Made by a program: the position numbers and the translations under genes. Positions 24,786 through 32,852 of a stretch of DNA of 64,000 nucleotides are shown here, piece by piece. Numbering within the stretch: the first letter of the stretch is position 1; every line of letters begins with the position of its first letter. Source of the DNA: JALHMI01 sp964598535 (lineage in GTDB: Bacteria; Planctomycetota; Planctomycetia; Pirellulales; PALSA-1355); the NCBI GenBank assembly GCA_964598535.1, contig CAZRCI010000025.1, positions 1 through 64,000 on the forward strand, read 5' to 3'. Under the pieces are notes generated by a model. It made no database searches. It was not told where the DNA came from and saw only the letters and a program-made list of their open reading frames with translations.

Positions 24786-26405
24786 TCACGGCGCGCTGCC
24801 CTCCATCGCCGCCGTAGTGGCTGCCAAGCGATCTTCGCCTTCGAGTAACTGCTCAAGCTTGGTAAGATGGGCGGGTGTCAGCACCGTGTACCTGGCCCGC
24901 GCGGCGCCGCGCGGTGGATAGAGCCGCTGGTCGTTTTTGGCGACGCCCAGCCGCGCGGCGAGTTCCGCCGGCTCCGGCTTGGCGATGTGGCCCGTCATCA
25001 GGCCGTCCTGCCAGAGTTTCCTCCACTTGAACCACACCTCGTAGTCGCGCGCGCCCTCGGGCTTGATTCGCACCGGCCCTCCGAGGTCATCCGGCCTGTC
25101 GGCGTCGTGCATCTGGCTGAGTTTCTCGGCTAGGTACTCGGCGACGATCACGTGCCGCTTGGCCATCGTGGGTGGATTCTCGGTGCGGGCCGCGTCGAGC
25201 AGCTTGGCCTTGAGCCCGCGGCGCGGCGGCTCGGCCGGCCCTTCGTCGTTGGCGCGCTTGCCTTCTCGCCCGTTCCAGATCGCCGGCCACACCCGCGGCA
25301 CTTCGTCGAGGATGATTTTCCGCGTGGCGGCCTGCACGGCCGCGGCCACCTTGGCCGGATCGCGGTAGGCGTCGACGGTCATCGTGACGTCGCCGGCGCC
25401 GTCGACCGTATATTCCTGCCAGGCCGGCACGTGCAGCCGGTAATGCGGCGGGTCGCTGAGGACGATCGTCAGTTCCCAGTCGCCGGGCCACCACTCGCCG
25501 TGCTCGTAGACGAGCCCGTGCAGGGTGTAGCCGCTGGTCCGCGAGCCGGCCTGGCTGCGCTCACGCCGGATGAACCCGATGGCCGAGGTGCAGAGCTTCT
25601 TGACTTCCGAGTCGTCGAGCGGCGGCACGCACTGCGCTACGTTCATCGCCCGGATCAGTTCGACGAGATCGCTCTGCTCCGTAGCGTCGTCGATATTCGG
25701 TGAGCGGCGGGCCTGGCTGCACGCGAAGCGGTACAGCTTGTCGTTGCGGCCGCCTTCGGAGATCGGCGCGCCCACGATCTGGCGCGCCGAGGGCTTGGCT
25801 TCGTGAATCTTGTCGTCGCCCGCGCCGACGTTCCACAGGCGGGCGAGGATCGCCGCGGGCAGCTCGGCCAGCTCGACCTCCTCGGGCGACAGGCCGGGCA
25901 GCCAGGCGTACGCGGCGCCGGAGCCGTGGATGCTGGGCGGCAGGACACTCTGCGTGGCCTTGTCGCCGTCGCCGCCGATCCAGACTTCGAGTCCCTCGAC
26001 GTCGGCCTTGGTGATCTGCGGCAGCTCGGGCGTCCACTGGAAGAGCCGGTGGATGCCGCGACTGGAACGATACGTCGGCGTGTAGACTTCCTGGAGATAC
26101 TGGTCCGCCGCCAGCCGGCCGGCGTCACTGTCGAACTCGATGTCGATGACGCCGCTCTTGGGCCCGAGCAGCAGGCCGATGTTGGATTTGGGCCATTTAT
26201 CGAACAGCTCCAGCAGTTGCTCTTCGTTGCTGGTTGTGGCGTTGACCTGCCAGGCTTTGCCGCGCGGGTGCTTACCGGGCGACTCGCAGGCGCGGCCGTT
26301 CATGCAGGTGCAGCCGCCGGCGTGCGGAGCGTGCAGTATGACGACGTGCCAGCCACGATTGGCGTAGCGGATCGCCGCGTGTTGAATGGCTTCCTGGCTG
26401 TTCAT
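24786..26405 (-). CDS. Bifunctional primase-polymerase (Prim-Pol) with PriCT domain
   Basis: This 539-residue protein begins with the AEP-type primase-polymerase N-domain: RYANRGWHVVILHAPHAGG, then PRGKAWQVNATTSNEEQL, GLLLGPKSGVIDIEFDSDAG (with catalytic aspartates in DIEFDSD), and STRGIH-type RSSRGIHRLFQW. A PriCT-like region follows around DLVELIRAMNVAQCVPPLDD. The C-terminal third is helical and unrecognised. The enzyme makes primers and can extend DNA in phages and plasmids that bring their own replication. It is next to the repeat cluster proposed as an origin. Confidence 0.88.
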   Translation of the reverse strand: MNSQEAIQHAAIRYANRGWHVVILHAPHAGGCTCMNGRACESPGKHPRGKAWQVNATTSNEEQLLELFDKWPKSNIGLLLGPKSGVIDIEFDSDAGRLAADQYLQEVYTPTYRSSRGIHRLFQWTPELPQITKADVEGLEVWIGGDGDKATQSVLPPSIHGSGAAYAWLPGLSPEEVELAELPAAILARLWNVGAGDDKIHEAKPSARQIVGAPISEGGRNDKLYRFACSQARRSPNIDDATEQSDLVELIRAMNVAQCVPPLDDSEVKKLCTSAIGFIRRERSQAGSRTSGYTLHGLVYEHGEWWPGDWELTIVLSDPPHYRLHVPAWQEYTVDGAGDVTMTVDAYRDPAKVAAAVQAATRKIILDEVPRVWPAIWNGREGKRANDEGPAEPPRRGLKAKLLDAARTENPPTMAKRHVIVAEYLAEKLSQMHDADRPDDLGGPVRIKPEGARDYEVWFKWRKLWQDGLMTGHIAKPEPAELAARLGVAKNDQRLYPPRGAARARYTVLTPAHLTKLEQLLEGEDRLAATTAAMEGSAP

Positions 26406-26491
26406 GCGGAGCTGTCCATGCCCTTTTCGGATCGGTCGATCGATCGACTTGCGAGGAGGAAGAAGAAGCCGCGGCGGGCCACAGGCTGGTC

Positions 26492-27283
26492 TTACTCGTC
26501 GTCGTCGCCGAAGTAGTCCCGTTGATCAGGTACGATGCTCGTCACTACCGTGCGCAGCGGATCTGTATAGAGCTGTTTGATTCGGGCGCCCTCCTCGCGC
26601 GAGATCTCGCCGACGAGCGTCGGGACGATCTGGGCATAATCCTGCCCGCCTTTGCTCTTTTGCTTTTGCAGCTTGAGCGAGACGACCGCTCGAAAATGGG
26701 GCACGGTCAACTTCTTGACGAACGGCACGATCGTTCTTAGCGACCCCGGAGTCGCGTTGACCAGCAGCGGAAAGGCGTCGTTCTCGCGCAGGATCGCAAG
26801 CATTCGCGATTCTTTGCAGCGTTTCCCAATGCCCTTGCGGCCCGTGCCGAAGTCGTTGTACTTGTTCGGTCCGGCCTCGTCGCTGCCGCGCCAATCGTAG
26901 CGGCCATCGCGGAGCGCCATGGCGTCGAGAATCGTAGCGTCGAGGTCGCCGATCTCTTCGCCGACGCGACGGGCGGTCCGCAAGTCATCGCTGATCAGCA
27001 CGGGCAGGGCATTGCCCACGTCTTCGCTAGGCCAGAGCACGCCGCGCGGGCCGTAATGCACCAGTATGCCGATGATCTCGTCGCTGTGCTGGTCTCCCTT
27101 GATGTCCGGGATCGTCCAGCGCGTGCCGCCGCCGGCGGGGATCTTGACGCGTGTCAGATCCGTTTCGCGAATCCGCTCGCCGCCCGCCAGGTTGGCCTCG
27201 AGCGCCTCGGCAATGTCGCTATTGGGCCTGATCGCCAGGTACTTGCTTTTCTCCAGCACTCTCAATCCGGTTTCGGTTGACAT
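26492..27283 (-). CDS. Phage replication-region protein of unknown function
   Basis: The product has 263 residues, starting MSTETGLRVLEKSKYLAIRP. Motifs include GGGTRWTIPDIKGDQHSDEI, HYGPRGVLWPSEDVGNALPV, GTGRKGIGKRCKESRMLAIL and TPGSLRTIVPFVKKLTVPHF. This arrangement recurs in phage proteins encoded beside replication genes. It has no signal peptide, and an acidic tail (DYFGDDDE) as in some single-strand DNA-binding proteins. That analogy is only suggestive. The gene starts inside the end of a small overlapping frame. Confidence 0.75.
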   Translation of the reverse strand: MSTETGLRVLEKSKYLAIRPNSDIAEALEANLAGGERIRETDLTRVKIPAGGGTRWTIPDIKGDQHSDEIIGILVHYGPRGVLWPSEDVGNALPVLISDDLRTARRVGEEIGDLDATILDAMALRDGRYDWRGSDEAGPNKYNDFGTGRKGIGKRCKESRMLAILRENDAFPLLVNATPGSLRTIVPFVKKLTVPHFRAVVSLKLQKQKSKGGQDYAQIVPTLVGEISREEGARIKQLYTDPLRTVVTSIVPDQRDYFGDDDE

Positions 27284-27399
27284 GAGATTTGTCCTTTTTC
27301 AAAAGTGAACGTCGTAAAAAGGGGTGCCGCGTCGTCGATTCCGCCCTGCGGCGTGGGGAATGGCTTCGGCTCGAACGACTCACCGTCCAGTGGGCTCAT
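27262..27399 (-). CDS. Possible 45-residue protein or read-through extension
   Basis: The frame directly following the amber stop of the preceding gene stays open for about 69 codons. Its only canonical start is an ATG at 27399, giving MSPLDGESFEPKPFPTPQGG then IDDAAPLFTTFTFEKGQIS. No ribosome site precedes that ATG. The sequence reads like real protein, so either this is a short gene with a weak start or the upstream protein is extended by stop read-through. Confidence 0.4.
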   Translation of the reverse strand: MSPLDGESFEPKPFPTPQGGIDDAAPLFTTFTFEKGQISCQPKPD

Positions 27400-27468
27400 C
27401 GCGAAGTAGGAGTAACGGTGAGCAGCTTCGCGGGTTAGCCCTTCGTCGGACCTGGCATCCTGCCGGTA

Positions 27469-27903
27469 CTATCGTTTCCGGACGCTGAGGCCATGCTTGT
27501 CGAAAATTTTGATCAAGGGGACCAGGCCGGAGGGGACCGCGTCTGCGGCGATCCATTCGGCCACTCGGGACTTGAACGCCTGGTGATTGATGGTGACCAG
27601 TTTTTCAGTCAGCCCCATCTGTTCGAGGGCTTCGATCAGCGACTCCTTGCATCCTTCGCGGACCGAGGCATAGGGCGTGGTCGTGCGCGAGATGGTGTAG
27701 CCGTCGACGCCGAGCGAATCGACGCCGTCGACGCCCATCTGTTCGACGAGGCGAGCTTCGATGGCCGCGATTTCGCTGTTGACCGGTTTCTCGCGCTGGC
27801 TGATCTCGTCCTTCATCCGCCGCAGCTCGATCAGTCGGCGAATGTCGGCGACGAGCCCCGGCGCCGTGTGTTCGGTGGTTTCGGTCGTCATTGCGTTGCT
27901 CAT
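27469..27903 (-). CDS. Coiled-coil phage protein
   Basis: The product is 144 residues, from the ATG at 27903 with AAGGAG 7 bases upstream. It begins MSNAMTTETTEHTAPGLVAD, then a helical coiled-coil (IRRLIELRRMKDEISQREKP, EIAAIEARLVEQMG). The rest is mixed alpha/beta: GVDGYTISRTTTPYASVREG, then LITE-type helices and IKIFDKHGLSVRKR at the end. It is part of the replication cluster between the small helical protein and the 263-residue protein. No known function. The amber stop TAG is followed by an open frame. Confidence 0.65.
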   Translation of the reverse strand: MSNAMTTETTEHTAPGLVADIRRLIELRRMKDEISQREKPVNSEIAAIEARLVEQMGVDGVDSLGVDGYTISRTTTPYASVREGCKESLIEALEQMGLTEKLVTINHQAFKSRVAEWIAADAVPSGLVPLIKIFDKHGLSVRKR

Positions 27904-27995
27904 TGCGTTGCTCCTTGGAAAAGTGTGGGGAAGCCGCCGGCGCGCCCGGTGAGTGCTGGGCACCAGGACACGCCAGCGACCCCGCAGAAAAAAGG

Positions 27996-28208
27996 TCAGG
28001 GCAGCGTAGCGGACGGCGTATCGGTCGGGTCGTCGGCTAGTGCGTCTTTGAGTTTTTGTACGGCGGCAACGACTTCCCTGGCCGCGGCAGCAGCGGTGTG
28101 GCTCTGCGCGGCGATGGTTTCGGCGAGGCCGATTACCTCGTCGAGAGCCTGGTGCTCGCGTTTGATCAGCTTGATGACGAACTTGCCCGCGGTTTTGAAC
28201 AGTTGCAT
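27996..28208 (-). CDS. Small helical protein
   Basis: The product is 70 residues, starting MQLFKTAGKFVIKLIKREHQ, with AGGAGG just upstream. It is almost wholly alpha-helical (ALDEVIGLAETIAAQSHTAA, EVVAAVQKLKDALAD), ending in a short Thr/Pro tail. It might be amphipathic and membrane-associated at its basic, hydrophobic N-terminus. It has no recognised family. It directly follows the SNF2 helicase gene (in the direction of transcription). Confidence 0.6.
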   Translation of the reverse strand: MQLFKTAGKFVIKLIKREHQALDEVIGLAETIAAQSHTAAAAAREVVAAVQKLKDALADDPTDTPSATLP

Positions 28209-28217
28209 ATTGCCCTC

Positions 28218-29888
28218 CTAGACGGCAGTTTTGAGGACGCGGCCGCGCAGCGCGGCCAGAATAAACTCCACGACTTCCCGGCCACTCTGGATCGCTTCGT
28301 AGGCTCGTCCGTCGACCGAGTCGACGGCGAGCAGGTGGTAGAACGTCACGGGCCTGGTCTGCCCCGGACGATCGAGCCGGGCACACGCCTGGCCGAAGTC
28401 GCCCTGCGAGATGCACCCGATCGAGTAGAAGACGGCCGTCGACGCCCGCGTGAGATCGATTCCCGCGCCGCCGCTGCGGATCTGTACGCCCAGCAGATCG
28501 ACGTCGGCGGGCATCGTGGCCTGCGACGTGAGATCGTTGCGCCGGCCGGACAGTTCGCCGTAACGGCGGCCGAGCCTGGCCGCAACGGCGGCGACCTGGT
28601 CGAGGTCGTGCCGGAAGCGGCAGAACACGACCACCGGTTCGCTGGCATCGAGATCGTCGAGCAACTCGGCGAGCGTGTCGGATTTGGCTGTGTCCAGTTC
28701 GAGTTGCACCGTTTCGATGCCCAGGCCATCCGCCGCGGCGCTCACGAAGCCGCAGGCGACCTGCTGGAGGCGTAGTACCTTGACCAGCGGATTGTCGATC
28801 TTCACCGTGCCGAACCTCTCCTCGGAGTCGATGATATCGGCGACGAGTTGGTCTTCGAGCTGGTCGTAGACTTTCCGGGCCTTCGGTGAGAGCGTGACGG
28901 GGACATCGATATGCCGAACCGGCGGCAGATCCAGCTCGACGTCGAGATGGACGGCACATAGCGCCATCCGCTCGCTGAGGTCGTCTTGGTTCACCCAGCG
29001 GTCGACCTTGTTCGGGATGTACTGCGACAGCTCGGCATAGCGCGACTTGAACTGCGTGACGCTGGTGCCGAAGATCGCCGGTTCGAGGAATCGGTATTGG
29101 GCATACAGGTCGAGCGGCGAGTGCGGCATAGGCGTGCCCGTCAGCGCCAGCCGGCGCTCGGCGCGCAGGCCCAGTTGTGCGCAGAACTTACTGGCCCGGC
29201 CGTTCGGATCCTTGATCTTGTGGGATTCGTCGAGCGCGACGACGTCCCAGCGCTCGCCGAGCAGAAAATCGGCGAGCGGCCTGCGCCAGGCGCTTTCGTA
29301 GCTGGCGACGAGGGCCAGGCACACGCCGCGCGGCGTCATCTCGCAAGCTTGCCTCGCGAGCATCAGCTTCTTGGCGGCTGAGCCGTCGAGAATCACCGCG
29401 CGGTAGCTGCCCGGGAAATGCCGTGCGAACTCCTTGGTCCAGACGGGGCGCACGGTCGTCGGGCAGAGAATCAGGACGCGCTGAGAGCCCCAGTTGCCGA
29501 GCAGGTCGCAGGCGATCTTTGTTTTTCCGCCTCCCATCTTGATCGGGAGGAGCGTGGCGCAGCGGTTCCAAGCGAAGCGAAATGCGGCCTGCTGATGCGC
29601 CCACTGCGGCAGTTTGAGCTGCGGGTCGACGCACCCGCAGCCCGGACGGGCATCGCCCCAGTCCCAGCGATCGGCGATCGCGGACAGGTCTGCGTCGAGA
29701 TCGACGCCCGCCGCGCGTAACCGGACGGCGCTGTACGGCGTGGCCGCGACGGTCCAGCCGCCGCGGCACTCGCGCGGCCAGCCGAACGACTGAAAAAACC
29801 CGGCCGCGCCGAAGGAGAAGGGTACTTCGATCGCGATCCGGTCACCGGTTAGGCGAGCGCTGCAGTGGGGGAGAGGTCTTTCCGACAT
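28218..29888 (-). CDS. SNF2-type DEAD/DEAH helicase/ATPase
   Basis: This 556-residue protein has superfamily 2 motifs: Walker A LPIKMGGGKTKIACDL, motif II VVALDESHKIKDP (DESH), motif III RLALTGTPMPHSPLDLYAQY, and the late VVFCRFRHDLDQVAAV, AGGAGIDL-type GGAGIDLTRASTAVFY and QACARLDRPGQTRPVTFYHL (motif VI). This is the phage SNF2 helicase family seen in replication and recombination modules. The N-terminal about 90 residues carry a CGCVDPQLKLPQWAHQQAAF segment. The ATG at 29888 is used; a longer frame to 30080 is unlikely. Confidence 0.9.
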   Translation of the reverse strand: MSERPLPHCSARLTGDRIAIEVPFSFGAAGFFQSFGWPRECRGGWTVAATPYSAVRLRAAGVDLDADLSAIADRWDWGDARPGCGCVDPQLKLPQWAHQQAAFRFAWNRCATLLPIKMGGGKTKIACDLLGNWGSQRVLILCPTTVRPVWTKEFARHFPGSYRAVILDGSAAKKLMLARQACEMTPRGVCLALVASYESAWRRPLADFLLGERWDVVALDESHKIKDPNGRASKFCAQLGLRAERRLALTGTPMPHSPLDLYAQYRFLEPAIFGTSVTQFKSRYAELSQYIPNKVDRWVNQDDLSERMALCAVHLDVELDLPPVRHIDVPVTLSPKARKVYDQLEDQLVADIIDSEERFGTVKIDNPLVKVLRLQQVACGFVSAAADGLGIETVQLELDTAKSDTLAELLDDLDASEPVVVFCRFRHDLDQVAAVAARLGRRYGELSGRRNDLTSQATMPADVDLLGVQIRSGGAGIDLTRASTAVFYSIGCISQGDFGQACARLDRPGQTRPVTFYHLLAVDSVDGRAYEAIQSGREVVEFILAALRGRVLKTAV

Positions 29889-29898
29889 TGTGATTCGC

Positions 29899-30147
29899 CT
29901 AGGCATGCGTACCGGCCGCGTCGACCTCGGAAGCGACGATCTCCTTCGAGATGATCCTCTCCAGGTGCATCGCCGAGGGTGTCCTCGCATCTCCTTCGGT
30001 AAGCGTAGCCAGGTAGTCACCCACATCCACGAACTGTGCCGCACTCCGCGGACTGAAGCCGCTGCACGTAACTGCCGCAATGACCTGTGTGCTCTTCGCG
30101 AGCATTTCGTAACCGCTCGCCGTTCTGAACTTGAGGATCTCTGCCAT
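29899..30147 (-). CDS. Small hypothetical protein
   Basis: The product has 82 residues, beginning MAEILKFRTASGYEMLAKST, with a purine-rich GGAAAGGGG stretch upstream of the ATG at 30147. It continues QVIAAVTCSGFSPRSAAQFV and DVGDYLATLTEGDARTPSAM. It ends in a helical segment with E and A. It has no recognisable motif. The 10-base gap to the SNF2 gene suggests co-transcription. Confidence 0.55.
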   Translation of the reverse strand: MAEILKFRTASGYEMLAKSTQVIAAVTCSGFSPRSAAQFVDVGDYLATLTEGDARTPSAMHLERIISKEIVASEVDAAGTHA

Positions 30148-30161
30148 CCCCCACCCCTTTC

Positions 30162-30593
30162 CTAGAATTCGCCGTACGCCGCGGCCAGCTCCGCGCTGAC
30201 CCGATTCCGGCGCCGACAGTTTTCCTGGGGAGTCACCTTTTCGAGGTTGCTCCAGTGATTGCACGCTTTCCCTGCCGCTCCATGATCGATCTGCTCGGAG
30301 GGCAGTAGTTCTTCGCCATGTTTCGCCATCCACACGAGGCGGTGCAGGAACGTGTTCTGGCGATAGCGCACGCCGGCGATCGTGATCCGCAGCTTGGCGC
30401 ACAGGTAGCCACCGCTATGCGTGTCTCCTGCTTGGGTGCGATCCTTCGTCCGCCAGAAGGACACTTTCTTCCACTGTCCCTTGATCAGCGAAAAGACTTC
30501 GCTCGTATCGAGGTCGACTCGCAGCGTGCCGTTTTGCAACCGCAGCCAGGCGACATTGATCGGGCAGAGGCATCGTTTCTTACGTCGTTTCAT
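30162..30593 (-). CDS. HNH homing-type endonuclease
   Basis: The 143-residue product ends with a clear HNH motif: NTFLHRLVWMAKHGEELLPS followed by EQIDHGAAGKACNHWSNLEK and VTPQENCRRRN, giving the His, Asp-His, Asn and late Asn-type residues of phage HNH enzymes. The start ATG at 30593 overlaps the upstream TGA as TGATG. Such nucleases cut DNA, often as selfish mobile genes, or take part in phage packaging and replication. It lies among early genes, far from the terminase, so the homing role is more likely. Confidence 0.82.
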   Translation of the reverse strand: MKRRKKRCLCPINVAWLRLQNGTLRVDLDTSEVFSLIKGQWKKVSFWRTKDRTQAGDTHSGGYLCAKLRITIAGVRYRQNTFLHRLVWMAKHGEELLPSEQIDHGAAGKACNHWSNLEKVTPQENCRRRNRVSAELAAAYGEF

Positions 30594-30838
30594 CAGCTCA
30601 CGTCGTAGGTCTGGTCGTACGTCCTCGCGAAGGCCTCGGGCGCGGCCTGCGCGGGATCCCACAGGACCGGCGGCAGGCCGTGCCAACTAAACCCGCCGGC
30701 CAGCCACAGGTCGTGGCCGTCGTGCCGGATCACGCACCCGTTGCTGAGCGTTTGTGCGAGCGTGTAGCGTTCGGTGACTTCGACGGTGACCGAGCCGCAC
30801 GCTCGATCGCGATCGAGGACATACTCAGTCCTGGGCAT
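30593..30838 (-). CDS. Small hypothetical protein
   Basis: The product has 81 residues, from the ATG at 30838 with GGGAGG 7 bases upstream. The sequence begins MPRTEYVLDRDRACGSVTVE, with RYTLAQTLSNGCVIRHDGHD and LWLAGGFSWHGLPPVLWDP, mixed alpha/beta and tryptophan-rich. It ends in an acidic Y-D-x-S. It has no export signal or known domain. Confidence 0.6.
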   Translation of the reverse strand: MPRTEYVLDRDRACGSVTVEVTERYTLAQTLSNGCVIRHDGHDLWLAGGFSWHGLPPVLWDPAQAAPEAFARTYDQTYDVS

Positions 30839-31058
30839 GGCGTACCTCCCATTCGCTTTGGGGAACGCCGCACTGACCGAGCGTTGCCGCCGCGCGTTCC
30901 GCGATCCGGAGCAGCTCAAACGGCGTGGCGCCACCAGCCGCGGCTTCGATGCGATCCATCACGAGCACGAACGTGAAGTCGCTCTTGGCGAGCGCCACGC
31001 GGCTGCGGATGGGTCGCGGCCAGCGGCGTTGGAGACGGTTCAGGAATCGCTGTCTCAT
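30825..31058 (-). CDS. Small hypothetical basic protein
   Basis: The product has 77 residues. A basic arginine-rich N-terminus (MRQRFLNRLQRRWPRPIRSR) is followed by LAKSDFTFVLVMDRIEAAAG and a helical EAAAGGATPFELLRIAERAA. It overlaps its neighbours by 4 and 14 bases. No domain is recognised. It may bind nucleic acid. Confidence 0.55.
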   Translation of the reverse strand: MRQRFLNRLQRRWPRPIRSRVALAKSDFTFVLVMDRIEAAAGGATPFELLRIAERAAATLGQCGVPQSEWEVRHAQD

Positions 31059-32098
31059 GGCGTGCGCTCCGTATTCGAAGGCACGGCGGCGCGATCCTGG
31101 TCGCCGCCGTGCGAGGTGTCCCGCGATCCATCCTGGCCCGCCGTTCCGTCCGCGGGCGATTGTTCGCCGTCCTGGCTGGTCTCGGGAACTGAAATGACTT
31201 CGACGATCTCGCCGCGTTTTACGCGGAGCTTCGTCCCGTCGGCGTAATCGCCAGGCTGCAAAACGACGTGTCCGCCGAGCCAGCGGTGTAGGACGACCGC
31301 GCCGTAGCGTACGATCCAGAAAAATTCGTCCGCGGTAACGAGGCCGGCGCTACCCATGCCACCCACCTCGATCGCCGAGAACTCGCCGGTGCAGACGGCC
31401 GCGCCTCTGTAGCCCGACGCGGTGGCCGCGCCGCTGTAGCCCGACGCGGTGGCCGCGCCGCNNNNNNNNNNNNNNNNNNNNNNNNNNNNNNNNNNNNNNN
31501 NNNNNNNNNNNNNNNNNNNNNNNNNNNNNNNNNNNNNNNNNNNNNNNNNNNNNNNNNNNNNGCCCGACGCGGTGGCCGCGCCGCTGTAGCCCGACGCGGT
31601 GGCCGCGCCGCTGGTGCCCGACGCGGTGGCCGCGCCGCTGGTCTCGTCACTGACTTTGCCGCGAGACCGTGCCGCTTGGGCTCTTGCGGCCGCGAATCGG
31701 TGTTCGAGCCAGGCTTCGCGGCCCGACGCGGTGAACCGCAGCGCTCCGTGCCAGGGACCGTAGAACACGACTTCGGCGGTCGGGCCGGCCTTGGCCTTAT
31801 CACCGCCGTCCAAGTCGATTACGTCCGAGGGAGCCGCGGTGAATACGATCCAGTCGCCGCCATAATCCGGACTCTTACCGCCGCCCAGGTTCAGCCCCCA
31901 TGGCCAGCCAAACAGGCCGCCGCTCGCACAAGTCGGCTCCGGCGACCAGTTGGGTGTGCGCACCTCGCCGCTCTTGGGCCAAACGAATCCGCGCGACGAC
32001 TCGCCGCCCGGATTCACGCACTTGACGAGCAGCACTTTGTCGCCGTCGTGCGTCCATTGATGAATCGGTGTGTATTCGCCGGCAGCGTTCGTGGACAT
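31055..32098 (-). CDS. Phage repeat protein (DUF7666-like) with nonapeptide array, gapped
   Basis: The product is about 347 residues (gap length unknown). The ATG at 32098 follows GGAGCTGGGCC. The N-terminal half (VNPGGESSRGFVWPKSGEVR, GGLFGWPWGLNLGGGKSPDY, ADW-type DWIVF) resembles small phage proteins that collect SAATNTG-type repeats. The middle is a tandem nonapeptide array (GAATASGYS, encoded by 27-bp units), interrupted by 100 N. The end includes ADEFFWIVRYGAVVLHRWLG and a charged, disordered tail. The array is probably a beta-solenoid. Function unknown. Confidence 0.7.
   Translation of the reverse strand: MSTNAAGEYTPIHQWTHDGDKVLLVKCVNPGGESSRGFVWPKSGEVRTPNWSPEPTCASGGLFGWPWGLNLGGGKSPDYGGDWIVFTAAPSDVIDLDGGDKAKAGPTAEVVFYGPWHGALRFTASGREAWLEHRFAAARAQAARSRGKVSDETSGAATASGTSGAATASGYSGAATASGXXXXXXXXXXXXXXXXXXXXXXXXXXXXXXXXXXGAATASGYSGAATASGYRGAAVCTGEFSAIEVGGMGSAGLVTADEFFWIVRYGAVVLHRWLGGHVVLQPGDYADGTKLRVKRGEIVEVISVPETSQDGEQSPADGTAGQDGSRDTSHGGDQDRAAVPSNTERTP
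31387..31660. repeat. 27-bp tandem repeat array around an assembly gap
   Basis: Units of 27 bases (each encoding GAATASGYS or a close variant) lie on both sides of a 100-N gap at 31462-31561. The gap is of conventional size, so the real number of units is unknown. The flanks remain in frame. Long identical repeats explain why assembly failed here. Confidence 0.9.
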
Positions 32099-32159
32099 GG
32101 CCCAGCTCCATGAGGGGTTGAGGATGTGCCGACCGCAGGGCGGCCGGCAGGGAATGGAT

Positions 32160-32408
32160 CTACTTCGCTTTCTTGGCTTCCTTCCGCAGGGCGGCTTCGA
32201 GCGCGAGTTGGAAGGGGCTCGTCCGGTAGGCGGACTCTTTGGCCAGCCCCATTCGGACGAGCCGTTCCCAGTTGACGATTCCTGACCGCACGGCGCGTAC
32301 GGCGTGCGCATAGCATGGCCGGCAAAGGCCGCGCGTTGCGGCGGTGGACGAGCACCCTGGCGCGAGGCACAGGGTTGGATCCTTGACGGATTTCGCGAGA
32401 CGAATCAT
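32160..32408 (-). CDS. Small cysteine-containing (zinc-binding-like) protein
   Basis: The product is 82 residues: MIRLAKSVKDPTLCLAPGCS then STAATRGLCRPCYAHAVRAV. Four cysteines in a C-x4-C...C-x2-C pattern suggest a zinc knuckle, followed by a helical basic tail (LALEAALRKEAKKAK). The ATG at 32408 follows GGAGCTGGGCC, the same leader as the next gene in the operon, so both may share a translation signal. Not recognised. Confidence 0.65.
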   Translation of the reverse strand: MIRLAKSVKDPTLCLAPGCSSTAATRGLCRPCYAHAVRAVRSGIVNWERLVRMGLAKESAYRTSPFQLALEAALRKEAKKAK

Positions 32409-32504
32409 GGGCCCAGCTCCCAGGTTGGGCGCAGGGCAGCGACGGCGGCGCGGTGAAGCGGCGGCGCGGCGGAGCCCTACGCGGCGATCGGCACTAACGG
32501 GCGC

Positions 32505-32693
32505 TTACCAACCGAGGTGGGTGGCCATGAGGGAGCCGGGGCATTTCGCCCTCGGCGACAATCCGCCGCGCGTGGCCAGATGCGACGACTTGCCGATCAC
32601 GTGCGTCGAGAAAAACGGCGTGTAATTGCCGTTGCTCGGGACGACACGAACCAGGCGGCCGCAATGCGGGCACTGTGCGCGCGGGGATTTCAT
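32505..32693 (-). CDS. Small zinc-ribbon protein
   Basis: The product is 62 residues from the ATG at 32693 (MKSPRAQCPHCGRLVRVVPS). The CPHCGRLVRVV knuckle is a single CxxC zinc ribbon half-site; a later lone cysteine (AKCPGSL) may complete it. The longer frame to 32795 is disfavoured because it would reach into the promoter. It is the first gene of the early operon downstream of the proposed repressor-controlled promoter. Confidence 0.6.
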   Translation of the reverse strand: MKSPRAQCPHCGRLVRVVPSNGNYTPFFSTHVIGKSSHLATRGGLSPRAKCPGSLMATHLGW

Positions 32694-32815
32694 GGGTAGC
32701 ACCAGTCGGTAAACGCGACGAACATGGTGCGTCGGTGGGCAGCGGGCCCCAGAGACGCTACTTGGAATCAGGGCTGAGCATGCGTGTTCAAGCACACGTT
32801 CAACCAGCGAGTAGC

Positions 32816-32845
32816 ACTATAACGAATACGTTACAGTCGCGTCAA
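32816..32845 (-). promoter_or_regulatory. Early promoter with embedded repressor operator
   Basis: On the minus strand a -35 TTGACG (32840-32845), an 18-base spacer and a -10 TATAGT (32816-32821) precede the first early gene. Most of the spacer is the operator at 32819-32834, so bound repressor would block RNA polymerase. Confidence 0.7.
32819..32834. promoter_or_regulatory. Operator 1 (ATAACG-AATA-CGTTAC)
   Basis: A near-perfect inverted repeat with 6-base arms and a 4-base centre lies between the repressor and the early operon. A second copy with only two changes lies in front of the repressor, at 33120-33135. Both sit between -35 and -10 hexamers. Confidence 0.75.
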
Positions 32846-32852
32846 CAGGACG

